Positions 34,221 through 44,299 are shown, counted from the first letter of the stretch. The stretch: 64,000 nt of DNA from Microseira sp041929235 (GCF_041929235.1 NZ_JBHFNP010000228.1:1-64000); one strand, 5' to 3'. Notes: generated by a model from the sequence alone, not told the origin. Program-made: numbers and translations.

Positions 34221-35397
34221 TCACGATTTGGGTTTCTGCTTCAATGCACCAGCCTTCACAGATTTACTCTGTTCGGGTCTTAGGGTCGCTCCACAGACTG
34301 ACACTGCTAGCCCAGCAGCATTGACGTTTACAGCAGCATTGACATCACGATCGTGGTGAGAGCCACAGTGAGGACAATCCCAATCACGAATATTGAGTGG
34401 CATTTTTTCAACGATTTGCCCACACTGACTACATCGCTTAGAAGACGGGAACCATCGGTCTATTTTGACCAGTTCAAGCGCCTTACCACTCACACTTGTA
34501 TTCAAGCTGCCGTACCAATTCACCCCAACTGGCATCCGAAATGGATTGAGCCAATTTAGAGTTTTTCACCATGTTCTTCACAGCCAAATCTTCAATGGCG
34601 ATCGTTTGGTTTTCACTCACCAATTGAGTTGTCAACTTGTGAAGAAAATCTTTTCTCGCATCAGCAATTTCAGCATGGATCCGAGCTACCTCCAACCGAG
34701 CTTTGTATCGGTTATTGGAACCCTTTTCCTTTCGTGCCAAAGCCTTTTGAGCTTTGCGAAGCTTATGGTGTTTTCTCCGAAAAGTCTTTGGATTGGACAC
34801 CTTGTCACCCGGACTCAAGGCAATCAAGCTGTTGATGCCCAAATCAATCCCAATTTTGTTAGGAGTAATCGGCAATGGCGCAATTTCCACGTCCACCAAC
34901 AAACTGATAAACCACTTCCCTGCTGGAGTCAGTTTAACTGTGATGGTAGACGGGCGTTGCCATTGTGCGGCAGGCTGCGACTCCACCGAATCGGCAACGG
35001 TTCAGAACATTTCGCAAGAAACACTTGCCCGTCTTTGAATCGAAATGCAGACTTGGTGAATTCGGCACTGCCACGATGAAAGCTTCTTTTTGAAGGTTGG
35101 GTATTTAGCCCGACCAGCAAAGAAGTTGGTGAAAGCGGTTTGCAGATGTCTCAAACACTGTTGAAGTGGAACACAACTCACATCGTTAAGAAACGAGAGA
35201 TCGTCCTGTTGCTTCCAACTGGTGAGGATTGCAGAAGTTTCCTTGTACCCTACTCGCTCTTGTTGCTCATACCATGCTTGAGTTCTAAAAGCCAAAGCAC
35301 GGTTGTCAACCAACCGAGTACAACCCAAAGTCCTGCGAAGCAGTTCTTCTTGCTCGGCAGTTGGGTAAAAACGGTATCGGAAAGCCTTTTGCGTCAT
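34221..35397 (-). pseudogene. TnpB of an IS200/IS605 (IS1341-type) element, frameshifted
   Basis: The element reads from ATG 35397 (MTQKAFRYRFYPTAEQEELL) to 34221 but changes frame three times: near 35105 after KYPTFKKK, near 34985 and near 34500. The joined product has the RuvC-I segment NKIGIDLGINSLIALSPG, the RKAQKALARKEKGSNNRYKA helix, IAIEDLAVKNMVKN (RuvC-II) and the zinc ribbon CSQCGQI...CPHC followed by HDRDVNAAVN (RuvC-III). A TATAAT box lies just upstream of the start. The right end is the hairpin caccgtgcc-ttta-ggcacggtg at 34188-34209, flanked by the gacatcc end (34180-34186). No TnpA gene. Confidence 0.88.
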
Positions 35398-35581
35398 TTC
35401 TCACATTATAGCGCATTAAATCTAAAGCCCTGCTTGAGCACGGGGTTTCCACCCACATTTTCTGATGAATAAAAGAATCAAAAGATAAAACTCTACAAGG
35501 TAGGTAGAGCAATCGATGTAAAATTACAAATCCTGAAGCATTTGGCAAGAGATGCTCAACCAACAGTTGGAATCATAAACG

Positions 35582-35656
35582 CTGCTAAATTTACAGCCAG
35601 ATCAAACAGTTGAATTGTCGTTACCAGACGCCGACCGAGTATTGCGGACTTGGGGA
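35582..35656 (+). pseudogene. nadB: nadB 3' fragment, upstream piece
   Basis: Twenty-five codons reading LLNLQPDQTVELSLPDADRV then LRTWG. They match my memory of the region just before the end of cyanobacterial L-aspartate oxidase. The next codon is TAA (35657), where an IS-like element begins. The final part of the same protein resumes at 37290. No further nadB sequence is seen upstream. Confidence 0.6.
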
Positions 35657-35662
35657 TAAACT

Positions 35663-35880
35663 TACAAAGGATATGCTGAAAGCCCCGTGTCAAAAGACCG
35701 GGGATAAAAGCTAGTTGCAGGCATAAGAGCTGCTTGTCTAGCTAACTTTTCTAAAACATCCGACATACTTGTTGCACCTAATATTTTCTTTTGTTCTTTT
35801 AACCATTTTTTAACTGTGGGTGTAACAGTTAGAGTTAGTTTTTCTTTCTTTTGCTCACTATTTATGTATTTTATGTAAAA
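35663..35880 (-). pseudogene. Ribbon-helix-helix-like small ORF remnant
   Basis: On the minus strand a frame of about 70 codons ends at TAA 35665-35663. It reads KLTLTVTPTVKKWLKEQK, then TSMSDVLEKLARQAA. This is a ribbon-helix-helix type pattern. It has no ATG, GTG or TTG in a suitable place, so the start is lost. It lies divergently upstream of the TnpB remnant and covers the left-end hairpin (agccccgtg...accgggg, about 35681-35705), so it may be a former partner or regulator of the element (inference). Confidence 0.45.
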
Positions 35881-35936
35881 ATAATTACACTATACGTAAA
35901 TATCAGGTTATATCATATAAAGGAGGTGATGGCAAG

Positions 35937-37257
35937 TTGTACGTATGCCAACAAAATTTGATTAATCCAGACGCCGATTTAAAAGCAATTCTTGAGTTGA
36001 TTTGCTGTGAATACCATAAATTAAGCAATTGTGGGATATATTATGCTCGTCAGTTGTAATTCAAAACTGGTAAGCTTATTGGCAAGTATGACTTAGAGAA
36101 AGAATACAAGAATAATAAGCATTATCAGGTGTTGCATTCCCAAGCTGCACAACAAATATTAAGGTCTGTCTTTGAATCATTCAAGTCATTCAAAGAACTA
36201 GATAAGAAATACAGCAATGGTGAACTACACTTTAAGCCAAGATTGCCTAACTACCGCAAAGGTGGGTAGGCGTTGGTAACATATCCAAAACAAGCATTAA
36301 AGCTTGTTGGGGATAATATTAAAGTACCATTAGGGAATACAGTTAAGCGCTGGTTTAAACTTGATACTTTCTTGATTACAATGTCATATAATCTAGATTT
36401 GGCGGAGATAAAATAACTACGTATAATACCCAAAAATCAGTGGGTTTACGCTGAGTTTGTCTACCAGCAAAAGCCAGCAAGAATACTTAAATTAAACTCA
36501 AAATACGCTTTGAAAATTGACCATGCTATTGATAATTTTTTTGAGTTGTGTATCTAATATTGGTACTAGCTTTATCGTTGATGGACGTAAGGTTAAAAGT
36601 CTTAACCAGTGGTACAACAAGAGGGTTAGCACTCTTAAAGAAGGTAAACCACAAGGCTACTGGGATGACCAATTAGCCCACATCACTGAGAAGCGTAACC
36701 GACAAATGCGTGATGCTGTAAATAAAGCAGCGCGATTAGTTATCAATCACTGTATTGAACATCAGATAGGAGTAGTAGTCTTTGGATGGAACCAAGGACA
36801 ACGACAAGAAGCACAGTTAGGTAAAACAACTCAATCATTTGTGCAGATACCAACTGCAAAACTTAAAGAACGAATCAAACAACTGTGCGAGTATCACGGG
36901 ATTAAGTTTGTTGAAACCGAAGAATCCTACACGAGTAAAGCTAGTTTTCTAGATGGTGATTTTCTGCCTACTTTCGGCGCCAAACCTGTTCGCGAAGCGT
37001 CTCCGAAGGAGATAGGGTGGAAACCGAGTGGAAAACGAGTTAAGCGCGGTATGTATCTGACTAGAACCGGGAAACTCATTAACGCTGATTTGAATGGTGC
37101 AGCAAATATTTTAAGAAAAGTAGAGACACAATTAGGACTTGTCCTAGTCAAGGTCTGTAGGGCATTATTGACCGTGCCTACCAGATTAAAAATCTGGGAA
37201 ACCAAAGCTTTAAAGCCCAGAGGGATGGCTTTAGCCTCCCTCGTAGCATCAGCTTAG
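35937..37257 (+). pseudogene. Second TnpB gene, IS1341-type, decayed
   Basis: From TTG 35937 behind AAAGGAGG the frame reads as a TnpB N-terminus, with in-frame stops at 36057 (TAA), 36267 (TAG) and 36414 (TAA). Near 36525 a T7 run shifts the frame (six T would restore it). The rest (36517-37257) is clean and holds HQIGVVVFGWNQGQ, IPTAKLKERIKQLCEYHGI, VETEESYTSKASFLDGD and the RuvC-III end INADLNGAANILRK. The right end is the hairpin accctttagggcgggg near 37264-37283 ending in gaggtcaa. This TnpB belongs to a different subgroup from the one at 34221. Confidence 0.85.
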
Positions 37258-37289
37258 AATCCCCGACCCTTTAGGGCGGGGAGAGGTCA

Positions 37290-37442
37290 ATCGATCTGGC
37301 CTACTTAATTCTCAAAAGTGCCGCATTCCGCAACGAAAGTCGCCGCGGTCACTACCGCGTCGATTATCCCACTTCAGCTCCAAATTGGCAAGTCCACACC
37401 CTCGTACAACAAGAAAAGTGGTGGACTTCGCCTATAATTTGA
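37290..37442 (+). pseudogene. nadB: nadB 3' end, downstream piece
   Basis: Fifty codons to TGA 37440: IDLAYLILKSAAFRNESRRG, then HYRVDYPTSAPNWQVHTL, ending WWTSPII. This is the C-terminus of L-aspartate oxidase, which makes iminoaspartate for NAD synthesis. The family usually has ESRGGHYR; here one Gly is Arg (ESRRGHYR). The IS-like element of 35657-37289 lies between this and the 35582 piece, with a few residues missing at the junction. The main part of nadB is absent from the window. Confidence 0.75.
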
Positions 37443-37445
37443 TTG

Positions 37446-37640
37446 CCGTAGGGGCGGGTTTTACCAACAATTTTTGCTGGCAACAGATAACTTAAATAAA
37501 CCCGCCCCGCCTTTTAGGTTTGAACAGTTATTGTAGATTTTGATTGCCGTAGGGGCGGGTTTTACCAACAATTTTTGCTGGCAACAGATAATATCATGTC
37601 CGGTGACATCGGTAGCGTAAGGCGAGGCGGGTTTATTTAT
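37446..37640. repeat. Two copies of the gggcgggtttt repeat
   Basis: gattgccgtaggggcgggtt is followed by ttaccaacaatttttgctgg; this arrangement occurs twice (about 37441 and 37540) and ends in aaacccgcccc or the diverged aggcgggttta. It is the same family as at 9155, 40384 and 44378. Confidence 0.8.
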
Positions 37641-37704
37641 CAGGACTTACGCAAACACCAAAGTTTCTATGAAAAATCGTTGGTTTGGGAACCAGAGAAT
37701 TTGA

Positions 37705-37968
37705 GATTGCCCGGTTGAGAAGAATTCTGTTCTGCTGATTCCCGCACCAGAAGTGAGAGCCAATCTCGATTCTGCCCCTGCCCTGCCTCGGCTAAAAACC
37801 CATCTGGTGGCCTTGGGCGAGACAGTCGATAGCATTGCCAGTCAATATAATTTGATTGGAGCGACTTTATTGGGATTCAACCCAGCTTTGAGAACGGGGG
37901 AGGGGCAAGCGGGAAGTGAAATCATTATCCAGCCGTTTAATGGCATTCGGGTAGAAGTTAAGTCCTGA
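37705..37968 (+). pseudogene. LysM-type fragment of a cell-wall protein
   Basis: The open frame after TGA 37702 reads VEKNSVLLIPAPEVRANL, then THLVALGETVDSIASQYNLI and GFNPALRTGEGQAGSEIIIQ, ending KS. The LysM pattern (GETVDSIASQY, then NP, then G-x-E-I-x-I-P-type end) is clear. Comparable cyanobacterial proteins continue into an M23 metallopeptidase, which is absent here. There is no credible start (GTG 37753 is internal), so I call it a remnant. Confidence 0.6.
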
Positions 37969-37990
37969 CTTTTTGCAGTTAACTCCAAAG

Positions 37991-38524
37991 TTACAAACCG
38001 AATAGCTTGGCGATCGCAGGCAACAGCGTTTTACTTGGTTCAACCAATGTAGCGATCGCAGGTAATTGTGCAAATATCCCTGTCAACATTGTGATTGCTC
38101 TTTTTGCAGCCTTTTGCATTGCTCCCTCTTTGGGATTTTGCCCTGCTTCGGCTAGTGCTTTCACCTGCTCCAACGCCTCTGCTTTATCCTCTGGCTCCAA
38201 GTTATCATCGGCTTCAATTTTAGCTTGCAGTTGTTTGAGCAACTCTGCTAATTCTGGCGCTTCTGGAACGCCGGAATTTTGCAGAGCACCAATACTGTTG
38301 TTAACAGTGCCGCTTATATTACCAACTACTCCTGTCATATCTTGACCCGCAGCAATATTACCTATGTTGCCGGTGACACCACTCACGTTAACGTTGCTGC
38401 TTTTGTCTACATTCATACCAGGTTGATTTGTAATCACCTTTGCTCCCTTCCCTCCGGCTATATTTTCAGCATTGATTTAGCCGCCACTCATTTGGAATCC
38501 TTCATTTACATTGTTACCGCTCAT
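37991..38524 (-). pseudogene. Gly/Asn-rich helical protein gene with early TAA
   Basis: The natural start is ATG 38524 behind AAGGAGG (MSGNNVNEGFQMSGG), but codon 16 is TAA (38479-38477). The same frame then runs uninterrupted to 37991. A GTG at 38437 with an upstream GGAGGG could still start a 148-residue product. It has a Gly/Asn/Val-rich segment (NVSGVTGNIGNIAAGQDMTG), an acidic helical part (LLKQLQAKIEADDNLEPED) and a C-terminal hydrophobic helix (LTGIFAQLPAIATLV). The layout resembles small proteins that accompany cyanobacterial conflict systems, but I cannot name the family. Confidence 0.6.
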
Positions 38525-38836
38525 AACGACCTCCTTGTGTTTATTTTACTTTCTGGTATTTTTGCACTTTACCGTTCGTTAAACAGATACTTTTTCCTGT
38601 CCAACTCCCCTGTTGAAATATCATGCATTGCTATTCTTTAAGCTAGGATGTTTCAGTTGATTCCCCCTGATTATTCTGTATTATACCAGCTCCCTGAACT
38701 CCTGAAATATTTTGCTCCGTAATAGATGCTGAAACAGAAATAATCATACCATTGTTAAATATTATCGTTTTTCTTTCAGCTAACTCGTTATTTATCTAAA
38801 ATTTGTCTATCGATAATTTTATGGTACATTTGCGTA

Positions 38837-40136
38837 TCAAGTTTTTGATTGGGTATATTCTGAAGTGCTTACCATTTCACGAATGCTCTCATTCGCTGCA
38901 TAATTGAAGTTAGCATTTTCTTTTATTGTACGTTTCAGTTGACGTACTTGCGCTGCTTGACTGGCTTCAGCAACAAATTGATTATAAATATTAAACGGAG
39001 ACAATGGCAAACTTAATACCGTGGTAAATACAGCATCAAATAAAAAATTGCCTGTTTTTTTTAAACTTATTCCTGGAGTAACAGAGTCTATTGCTTGGCG
39101 ATATTCTTGTTTAATGGGTGGTAGTAAAAAATAAATTATTTATAATAATATTTTTATTTATAAAAATATCAACAAAACTGATAATACCAGTTTTCCATTC
39201 CAATTAACTAATTGAATATGCTTGTAAAATCGAATATTATCATCAGTATTTTGGTTTAAAATTTGTTCTACAACAGAATCATCTACATGTGAATACGGGC
39301 GGCTTAAAGGTTTAGCCAGGAATCTCTTGTCATTTCTAATTTCCTGTCCATTTACACATAGTTTAAATTTTTTATTCGCTCTGTTACATGATTATATAAT
39401 TATTCTAATTCTAATGCAATGATGTTTGTAGGTTGTTTTTCCTCTTCTTTTTGTCTTAGATTTAAAGAAAAAGACCATCCGGTCATATATTTACCAAAAC
39501 CTACAAATGGATAATTTTTTTCTTATCCGTAAACGATAACATTATAATTCTCATGGTATTTAGTTATTTTATCAATTTTTTTATTGAAGCTATGTCTGTA
39601 ATTAATTTTAGAAATATAACTCTTAAACTCTAGTCGATAAATGAGTTTATCTTGTTTAGTGTAAATCATCAATTTTTCGCAAAAAACAACTATAAAAGCT
39701 ATTGTATAAGTAAATGGAAAAAAACCGAGCAAAGACAAACCTAATACAATTCCAATTGCCAGAGCTTTCCTTGATTCTAGGTCTGGTGGAAATTTGTTTT
39801 TAATTAATGTCAGCAAATCAACAGGCTTATACTAATAGCCTTTTGACGAAAAATTTTTTCAAAATAAACAGCAGCTAAAAGAACAGAAAGTGGTAATTTA
39901 GCTATAAAAAGCAGTGGGGATAATAATATGAGTAAAAGTCAAAAATCTCGCGTTATTTCTAGGTTTTTCGCTTCAAGACAGTGTCTGACTACTGTGGGCA
40001 AATCAACCCCAGGGGATACAGCAATAGCTTTATACTCATCTGCGATCAGCTCTTTTATAACCGCTTCACGAAATTGCTTATCCCGATAGGCAGCAGCGCA
40101 GAGGTATCGAGTTACATCTGTATCTTTTAAATCCAT
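38837..40136 (-). pseudogene. Decayed membrane protein gene of a conserved unknown family
   Basis: From ATG 40136 (MDLKDTDVTRYLCAAAYRDK) the protein can be followed in pieces. There is a TGA at 39941, a hydrophobic stretch (LLLILLSPLLFIAKLPLSVL), a frameshift near 39820, then MLTLIKNKFPPDLESRKA with two membrane helices, then YHENYNVIVYG, a TAA at 39525, YPFVGFGKYMTGWSFSLNLR, a TAA at 39402, a frameshift, NGQEIRNDKRFLAKPLSRP, another break, and an open final part (LLPPIKQEYRQAIDSVTPG ... ESIREMVS). I recall related membrane proteins (TRYLCAAAHL, YG-x-YSPFVG-x-G, GWSF) in actinobacteria. Function unknown. The surroundings are AT-rich. Confidence 0.65.
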
Positions 40137-40383
40137 ACTTTACAGTATTTTTACTGATGGGTAGGAGAAAATACTGTGTAGGTATTAATTATACACGGAA
40201 GGGAATTGATATGGGTTAAACGGAAGTTGCCCCACGGAGGGGGAAACTTTTGGTAAAAAAAATATAATACAGAGGTTCACGCTGTTATGAGGTACAGTAG
40301 CAGCAAATTACACAGCAATTTTTTATGTACCGCATACAGCGGGAACCGCTGTAACTGGTAAAACCGGCGCCTACACGCAATGG

Positions 40384-40440
40384 GGGCGGGTTTAAATTAA
40401 CTGTCGCTGATGGCAAAATGGTTGGTAAAACCCGCCCCTA
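40384..40440. repeat. gggcgggttta...aaacccgcccc repeat
   Basis: Fourth locus of this family: gggggcgggtttaaattaac with the facing arm aaaacccgcccc. It lies directly downstream of the VKOR gene. Confidence 0.75.
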
Positions 40441-40451
40441 GATACAAAAAA

Positions 40452-41399
40452 TTAACGTCCTGGCAGTGAATTTTGGAAGTTGCGCGCGCCTGTATATCCA
40501 GATAGTTCGGCGAGTTTTTCTAAAGTTTGCACGCCGGAATACAACTGACCGTTAATTTCCCAAGTTGGATAGCCGGTGATATTAGCAGCTTGGCACAGAT
40601 CTGGGCGACCATTTTTGCCTTTGGGGTCGCATTCGATGTAATTTAGGTCTTCAGCAGCTTGTTTGCCAAACAGTACCTTTTGTTCGTAGCAGTGGGGACA
40701 CCAATAAGCGCCGTATTCTTTAGCACCTATTTGTTTTAGATGACGCGCTAGGGCAATTTCTGCGGGGCCGGATGTGGTAGTAATGGGTGGGCTAGTTAGT
40801 CCGGCACTTGCACCAGTTCCAGTATTGGGGTTACTAGCGGTAGCATAGGCACCCAAGGAACCGATCAGCGCCACCAAACCGACTATGATGCCGATAAAAA
40901 ATAGCTGTCCAATGTCTTCCCAACTGCGACCGATTAATGTGAGGATTAAAAGACTGATGGAAAAAACGACAGAAGCAAGGCAATAAATACAAAATGCCTT
41001 GATCTGAAACGCCATAAGATAGAGAAGATAGCCGCTGAAAACGACCATTGCGATCGCACCTGCAAATAATACCAGCCAAGTCCAATTTTCCAGCTGGGCG
41101 CGTAACTGTTTATTTTCTTGCGGATCGACCCGCAGCGGCACTAACGCCGCTACCATCATCGTTATATAAGCCAAGAACCCAAACAGCGATAGAGGTACGC
41201 CGAACAGTTTGGCATAATTCGACAGCAGAACGGCGTTACAGTTGATAATGCCGCTGGTGGGACAAAATGCCGCTTCTTTTAGTATCCCCAACTCGATCAG
41301 AGTTAGATAAAACGTGTTGAGGGCACCTAAGCCTGCGATCGCGGAAATTATAGGCCGCGACCAGCGATGAATCCAGGGAGTAGGACGTCTGCGAATCAT
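40452..41399 (-). CDS. VKOR-thioredoxin fusion (disulfide-forming)
   Basis: Makes protein disulfides in the periplasm or lumen, using quinone as acceptor; the plant homologue LTO1 serves photosystem assembly. The N-terminal VKOR domain has about five helices, with the Cys pairs CPTSGIINCNAV (near residue 46) and CIYC (near 136). A linker rich in Thr/Gly/Ser joins a thioredoxin-like domain with the active site YWCPHCYEQ (near 236) and the cis-Pro segment ITGYPTWEINGQLYSG. 315 residues, as usual in cyanobacteria. Confidence 0.92.
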   Translation of the reverse strand: MIRRRPTPWIHRWSRPIISAIAGLGALNTFYLTLIELGILKEAAFCPTSGIINCNAVLLSNYAKLFGVPLSLFGFLAYITMMVAALVPLRVDPQENKQLRAQLENWTWLVLFAGAIAMVVFSGYLLYLMAFQIKAFCIYCLASVVFSISLLILTLIGRSWEDIGQLFFIGIIVGLVALIGSLGAYATASNPNTGTGASAGLTSPPITTTSGPAEIALARHLKQIGAKEYGAYWCPHCYEQKVLFGKQAAEDLNYIECDPKGKNGRPDLCQAANITGYPTWEINGQLYSGVQTLEKLAELSGYTGARNFQNSLPGR

Positions 41400-41485
41400 A
41401 ATGGAATTTTAGATTTTAGATTTCAGATTTGAGATTTTAGATTCTGGGTGACTATCCCATTTTGACCTATGCAGCCTGGTGTGCT

Positions 41486-41518
41486 AGAAACCCGGTTTTT
41501 TGCAAAAACCGGGTTTCT
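41486..41518. terminator. AAACCCGG hairpin downstream of btpA
   Basis: agaaacccggttttttg is followed by caaaaaccgggtttct, a near-perfect palindrome with 16-bp arms and T/A runs, 69 bases beyond the btpA stop. It is part of the dispersed AAACCCGG family. Confidence 0.6.
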
Positions 41519-41586
41519 GGGCCAGGATAGTGGAATAGGCGACTCAAACCCCAAAAATCTCCCATCTCAAACCGCTAAATCTTAGT

Positions 41587-42435
41587 CTAGGAATGGATTT
41601 TAACCCCTGATACCGACTGGGGGTTTTCTTTGGCGGCAATGCAGCGGCGGGCGGCTTCTACAAATTGGCTGACGCGAATTGGATCGATTGGTTGATCTCG
41701 CTTTCCATGCCGTTTGAGAGAACTGGAAACAATCGCGCCATCTGCTGCTTGCATTAGGGTAGCAATATTTTCCCAGCTAGCGCCGCTGCCGATAAATACT
41801 GGCGTGCCGTTTGCTGCTGCACTTGCGAGTTCGAGATCTTCCAAACTCGGCGGGCTGCCGGTTGCCCAGCCGGATAAAATAATCCCATCGGCTAAACCCC
41901 GCTCGATCGTATCAGTGACTGCTACTGTCAGATTGGGGGCGCTCAAGGGTCTAGCGTGTTTTACCAACACATCTGCCAGTATTTTGACATCGCTGCCCAA
42001 TTCGCGGCGATAGCGCAGCAGTTTATCCGCTTCGCCTTCAATTAACCCTTGATCCGTTGCCATGACGCCCGTCAGGACGTTAACGCGGATAAATTGGGCA
42101 TCGACGCAGCTGGCGATCGCCATCGCGCTGCGTGCGTCGTTTCGCAGTACGTTGACCCCTAATGGCAGGGTTACCAAATTCGCGATGCGCTGGACGATCA
42201 GCGTCATGGCGCTGACGACTGCTGGGTCTACCTGACTTTTCGCAAACGGCGCGTCGAAAAAATTTTCTACCATAATGCCGTCTACGCCGCCAGATGCCAA
42301 GGCCGTCGCCTCCTGTTCCGCGCGCGCGATCGCTGCTTTCAGGCTACCTCCCCAACGGCACGACGTGGGTAGCGGCAATAAATGTACGACACCAATAATC
42401 GGGTTCGGTGTTTTGAATATCTGGTTCAAATCCAC
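41587..42435 (-). CDS. btpA: BtpA family photosystem I biogenesis protein
   Basis: 282 residues of TIM-barrel type: PIIGVVHLLPLPTSCRWGG at the N-terminus, GGVDGIMVENFFDAPF near residue 49, LPLGVNVLRND near 93 and PVFIGSGASWENI near 213. In Synechocystis BtpA is a thylakoid-associated protein needed to accumulate photosystem I reaction centres. Its biochemical activity is unclear. The start at ATG 42435 gives a normal N-terminus. Confidence 0.9.
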   Translation of the reverse strand: MDLNQIFKTPNPIIGVVHLLPLPTSCRWGGSLKAAIARAEQEATALASGGVDGIMVENFFDAPFAKSQVDPAVVSAMTLIVQRIANLVTLPLGVNVLRNDARSAMAIASCVDAQFIRVNVLTGVMATDQGLIEGEADKLLRYRRELGSDVKILADVLVKHARPLSAPNLTVAVTDTIERGLADGIILSGWATGSPPSLEDLELASAAANGTPVFIGSGASWENIATLMQAADGAIVSSSLKRHGKRDQPIDPIRVSQFVEAARRCIAAKENPQSVSGVKIHS

Positions 42436-42964
42436 GGGTTTTCAATTGCGACCCTATAACAAAATCAACTATTTAGAATACAGGTCAGGTTGGAGCTATT
42501 CACTAAAAAATTCTCCAACTTCATCTGCCAAATTTACTATTATATCATAAACTCGCCGTTCGTGCGCGGCTTTATTCCCGTATCCGCAGAAATTTTCTTT
42601 ACCTATCTTAACTGAGAGGGGCAGGGAAAGAAGACGCGGCGACGGAGAGACGCGGCGACGGGTCGAGGTTGATTGAAGATTTTCCCGCGTCCGGAGCGTC
42701 CCGGCGTCCCCGCGTCAGGAGCGTCCTCATCTCCCCATCACCCAGGAGCAAAAAAATTGTTTAGATATGTTTAGATTGTTAATTTTGCGCTACGATTCAG
42801 TAATAATGACATCGGTGCAATCTAGGGGGCGGGTTGCCGCAAGCAACTAGCTGCCCTGTTGCCGATCCCGAACCGCAGGCTCTGCGAAGTGGTTGGCAAA
42901 AGCTGTATTCAGGCGCTGGTGTCATGTCTCTTACACGACCTGACTGCCTAGTTTTGATTTGCTA
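42436..42964. other. Divergent intergenic region between btpA and rimO
   Basis: It holds GC-rich direct repeats at about 42634-42720 (gacgcggcgacgg units and gcgtcc...gcgtccc units). Near 42828-42880 there is a stretch with gggggcgggttgccgcaagc that could fold. No gene or known RNA recognised. The promoters of both neighbours should be here. Confidence 0.5.
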
Positions 42965-44293
42965 ATGCCCGATACCACAAGCTCGAAGCCAACTATTGCT
43001 ATCTCCCATTTAGGTTGCGAAAAGAACCGGATCGACACCGAACATATGCTGGGTCTGCTTGTCGCAGCAGGATACCAGGTAGATTCTAATGAAGAATTAG
43101 CCGACTACGTTATTGTAAACACTTGCAGCTTTATCCAGGCGGCGCGGGAAGAATCCGTCCGGACTCTGGTAGAACTGGCGGAAGCCAACAAAAAAATAGT
43201 GATCGCAGGCTGCATGGCACAACACTTCCAAGCGCAACTGCTGGAAGAAATACCCGAAGCAGTTGCAGTAGTGGGAAGTGGTGATTATAACAAAATCGTA
43301 GAAGTAATTCAACGAGCCGAAACGGGAGAACGAGTCCAGGAAGTTTCTGCGGAACCTACGTATATAGCGGATGAAACGACGCCGCGCTATCGTACTACCC
43401 CGGAGGCAGTCGCTTACGTGCGAATTGCCGAAGGGTGCGATTACCGCTGCGCGTTCTGCATCATTCCGCATCTGCGGGGGAATCAGCGCTCGCGTTCAAT
43501 AGAATCGATTGTCGCAGAAGCGGAGCAACTAGCATCCGAAGGCGTGAAAGAAATTATCTTAATTTCTCAAATTACGACTAACTACGGCTTGGACTTGTAC
43601 GGCAAACCGCAACTAGCCGAACTGTTGCGCGCCTTGGGTAAAGTAGATATACCCTGGATACGAATGCACTACGCCTATCCAACTGGCCTCACGCCCGACG
43701 TAATCCGGGCAATCCAGGAAGTGCCGAACATCTTGCCCTACCTGGATCTCCCCTTGCAGCACTCGCATCCGGAAATATTGCGTGGGATGAATCGTCCCTG
43801 GCAAGGGCAAGTAAATGATAAGATTATAGAAAGGATAAAAACAGCGCTACCACAGGCGACTCTGCGAACAACATTTATCGTCGGGTTTCCAGGGGAGACG
43901 GACGAACACTTTGAACACCTGGTAGAGTTTGTCGAGCGCCACGAGTTCGACCATGTAGGTGTTTTCACCTTCTCCCCAGAAGAAGGAACCCCAGCCTATA
44001 ATTTGCCGAATCAATTATCCCAATCAGTAATGGATGAGCGTCGGGATAGACTGATGCGCGTTCAGCAGCCCATTTCATTAAAGAAAAATCAAGCCGAAGT
44101 GGGCAAGTGTGTGGATGTTCTGATGGAACAGGAAAATCCGGAAACTGGGGAATTAATCGGTCGCAGCGCCCGATTTTCTCCAGAAGTGGATGGCCTTGTT
44201 TACGTTCGGGGTGACGCCCGCTTGGGGTCGATGGCGCGAGTGAAAATCGCAGACGCCGACGTTTACGACCTCTACGGAACAGTCATCGGTTAG
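42965..44293 (+). CDS. rimO: Ribosomal protein S12 methylthiotransferase
   Basis: Adds a methylthio group to an Asp of ribosomal protein S12. It has the N-terminal UPF0004 domain (ISHLGCEKNRIDTEHMLG, NTCSFI, AGCMAQ giving three Cys for the auxiliary cluster), the radical SAM motif CDYRCAFC (near residue 157) and a C-terminal TRAM domain (VDVLMEQENPETGELIGRS). 442 residues from ATG 42965 (MPDTTSSKPTIAIS), preferred over TTG 42959. Confidence 0.95.
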   Translation: MPDTTSSKPTIAISHLGCEKNRIDTEHMLGLLVAAGYQVDSNEELADYVIVNTCSFIQAAREESVRTLVELAEANKKIVIAGCMAQHFQAQLLEEIPEAVAVVGSGDYNKIVEVIQRAETGERVQEVSAEPTYIADETTPRYRTTPEAVAYVRIAEGCDYRCAFCIIPHLRGNQRSRSIESIVAEAEQLASEGVKEIILISQITTNYGLDLYGKPQLAELLRALGKVDIPWIRMHYAYPTGLTPDVIRAIQEVPNILPYLDLPLQHSHPEILRGMNRPWQGQVNDKIIERIKTALPQATLRTTFIVGFPGETDEHFEHLVEFVERHEFDHVGVFTFSPEEGTPAYNLPNQLSQSVMDERRDRLMRVQQPISLKKNQAEVGKCVDVLMEQENPETGELIGRSARFSPEVDGLVYVRGDARLGSMARVKIADADVYDLYGTVIG

Positions 44294-44299
44294 CTGCGA

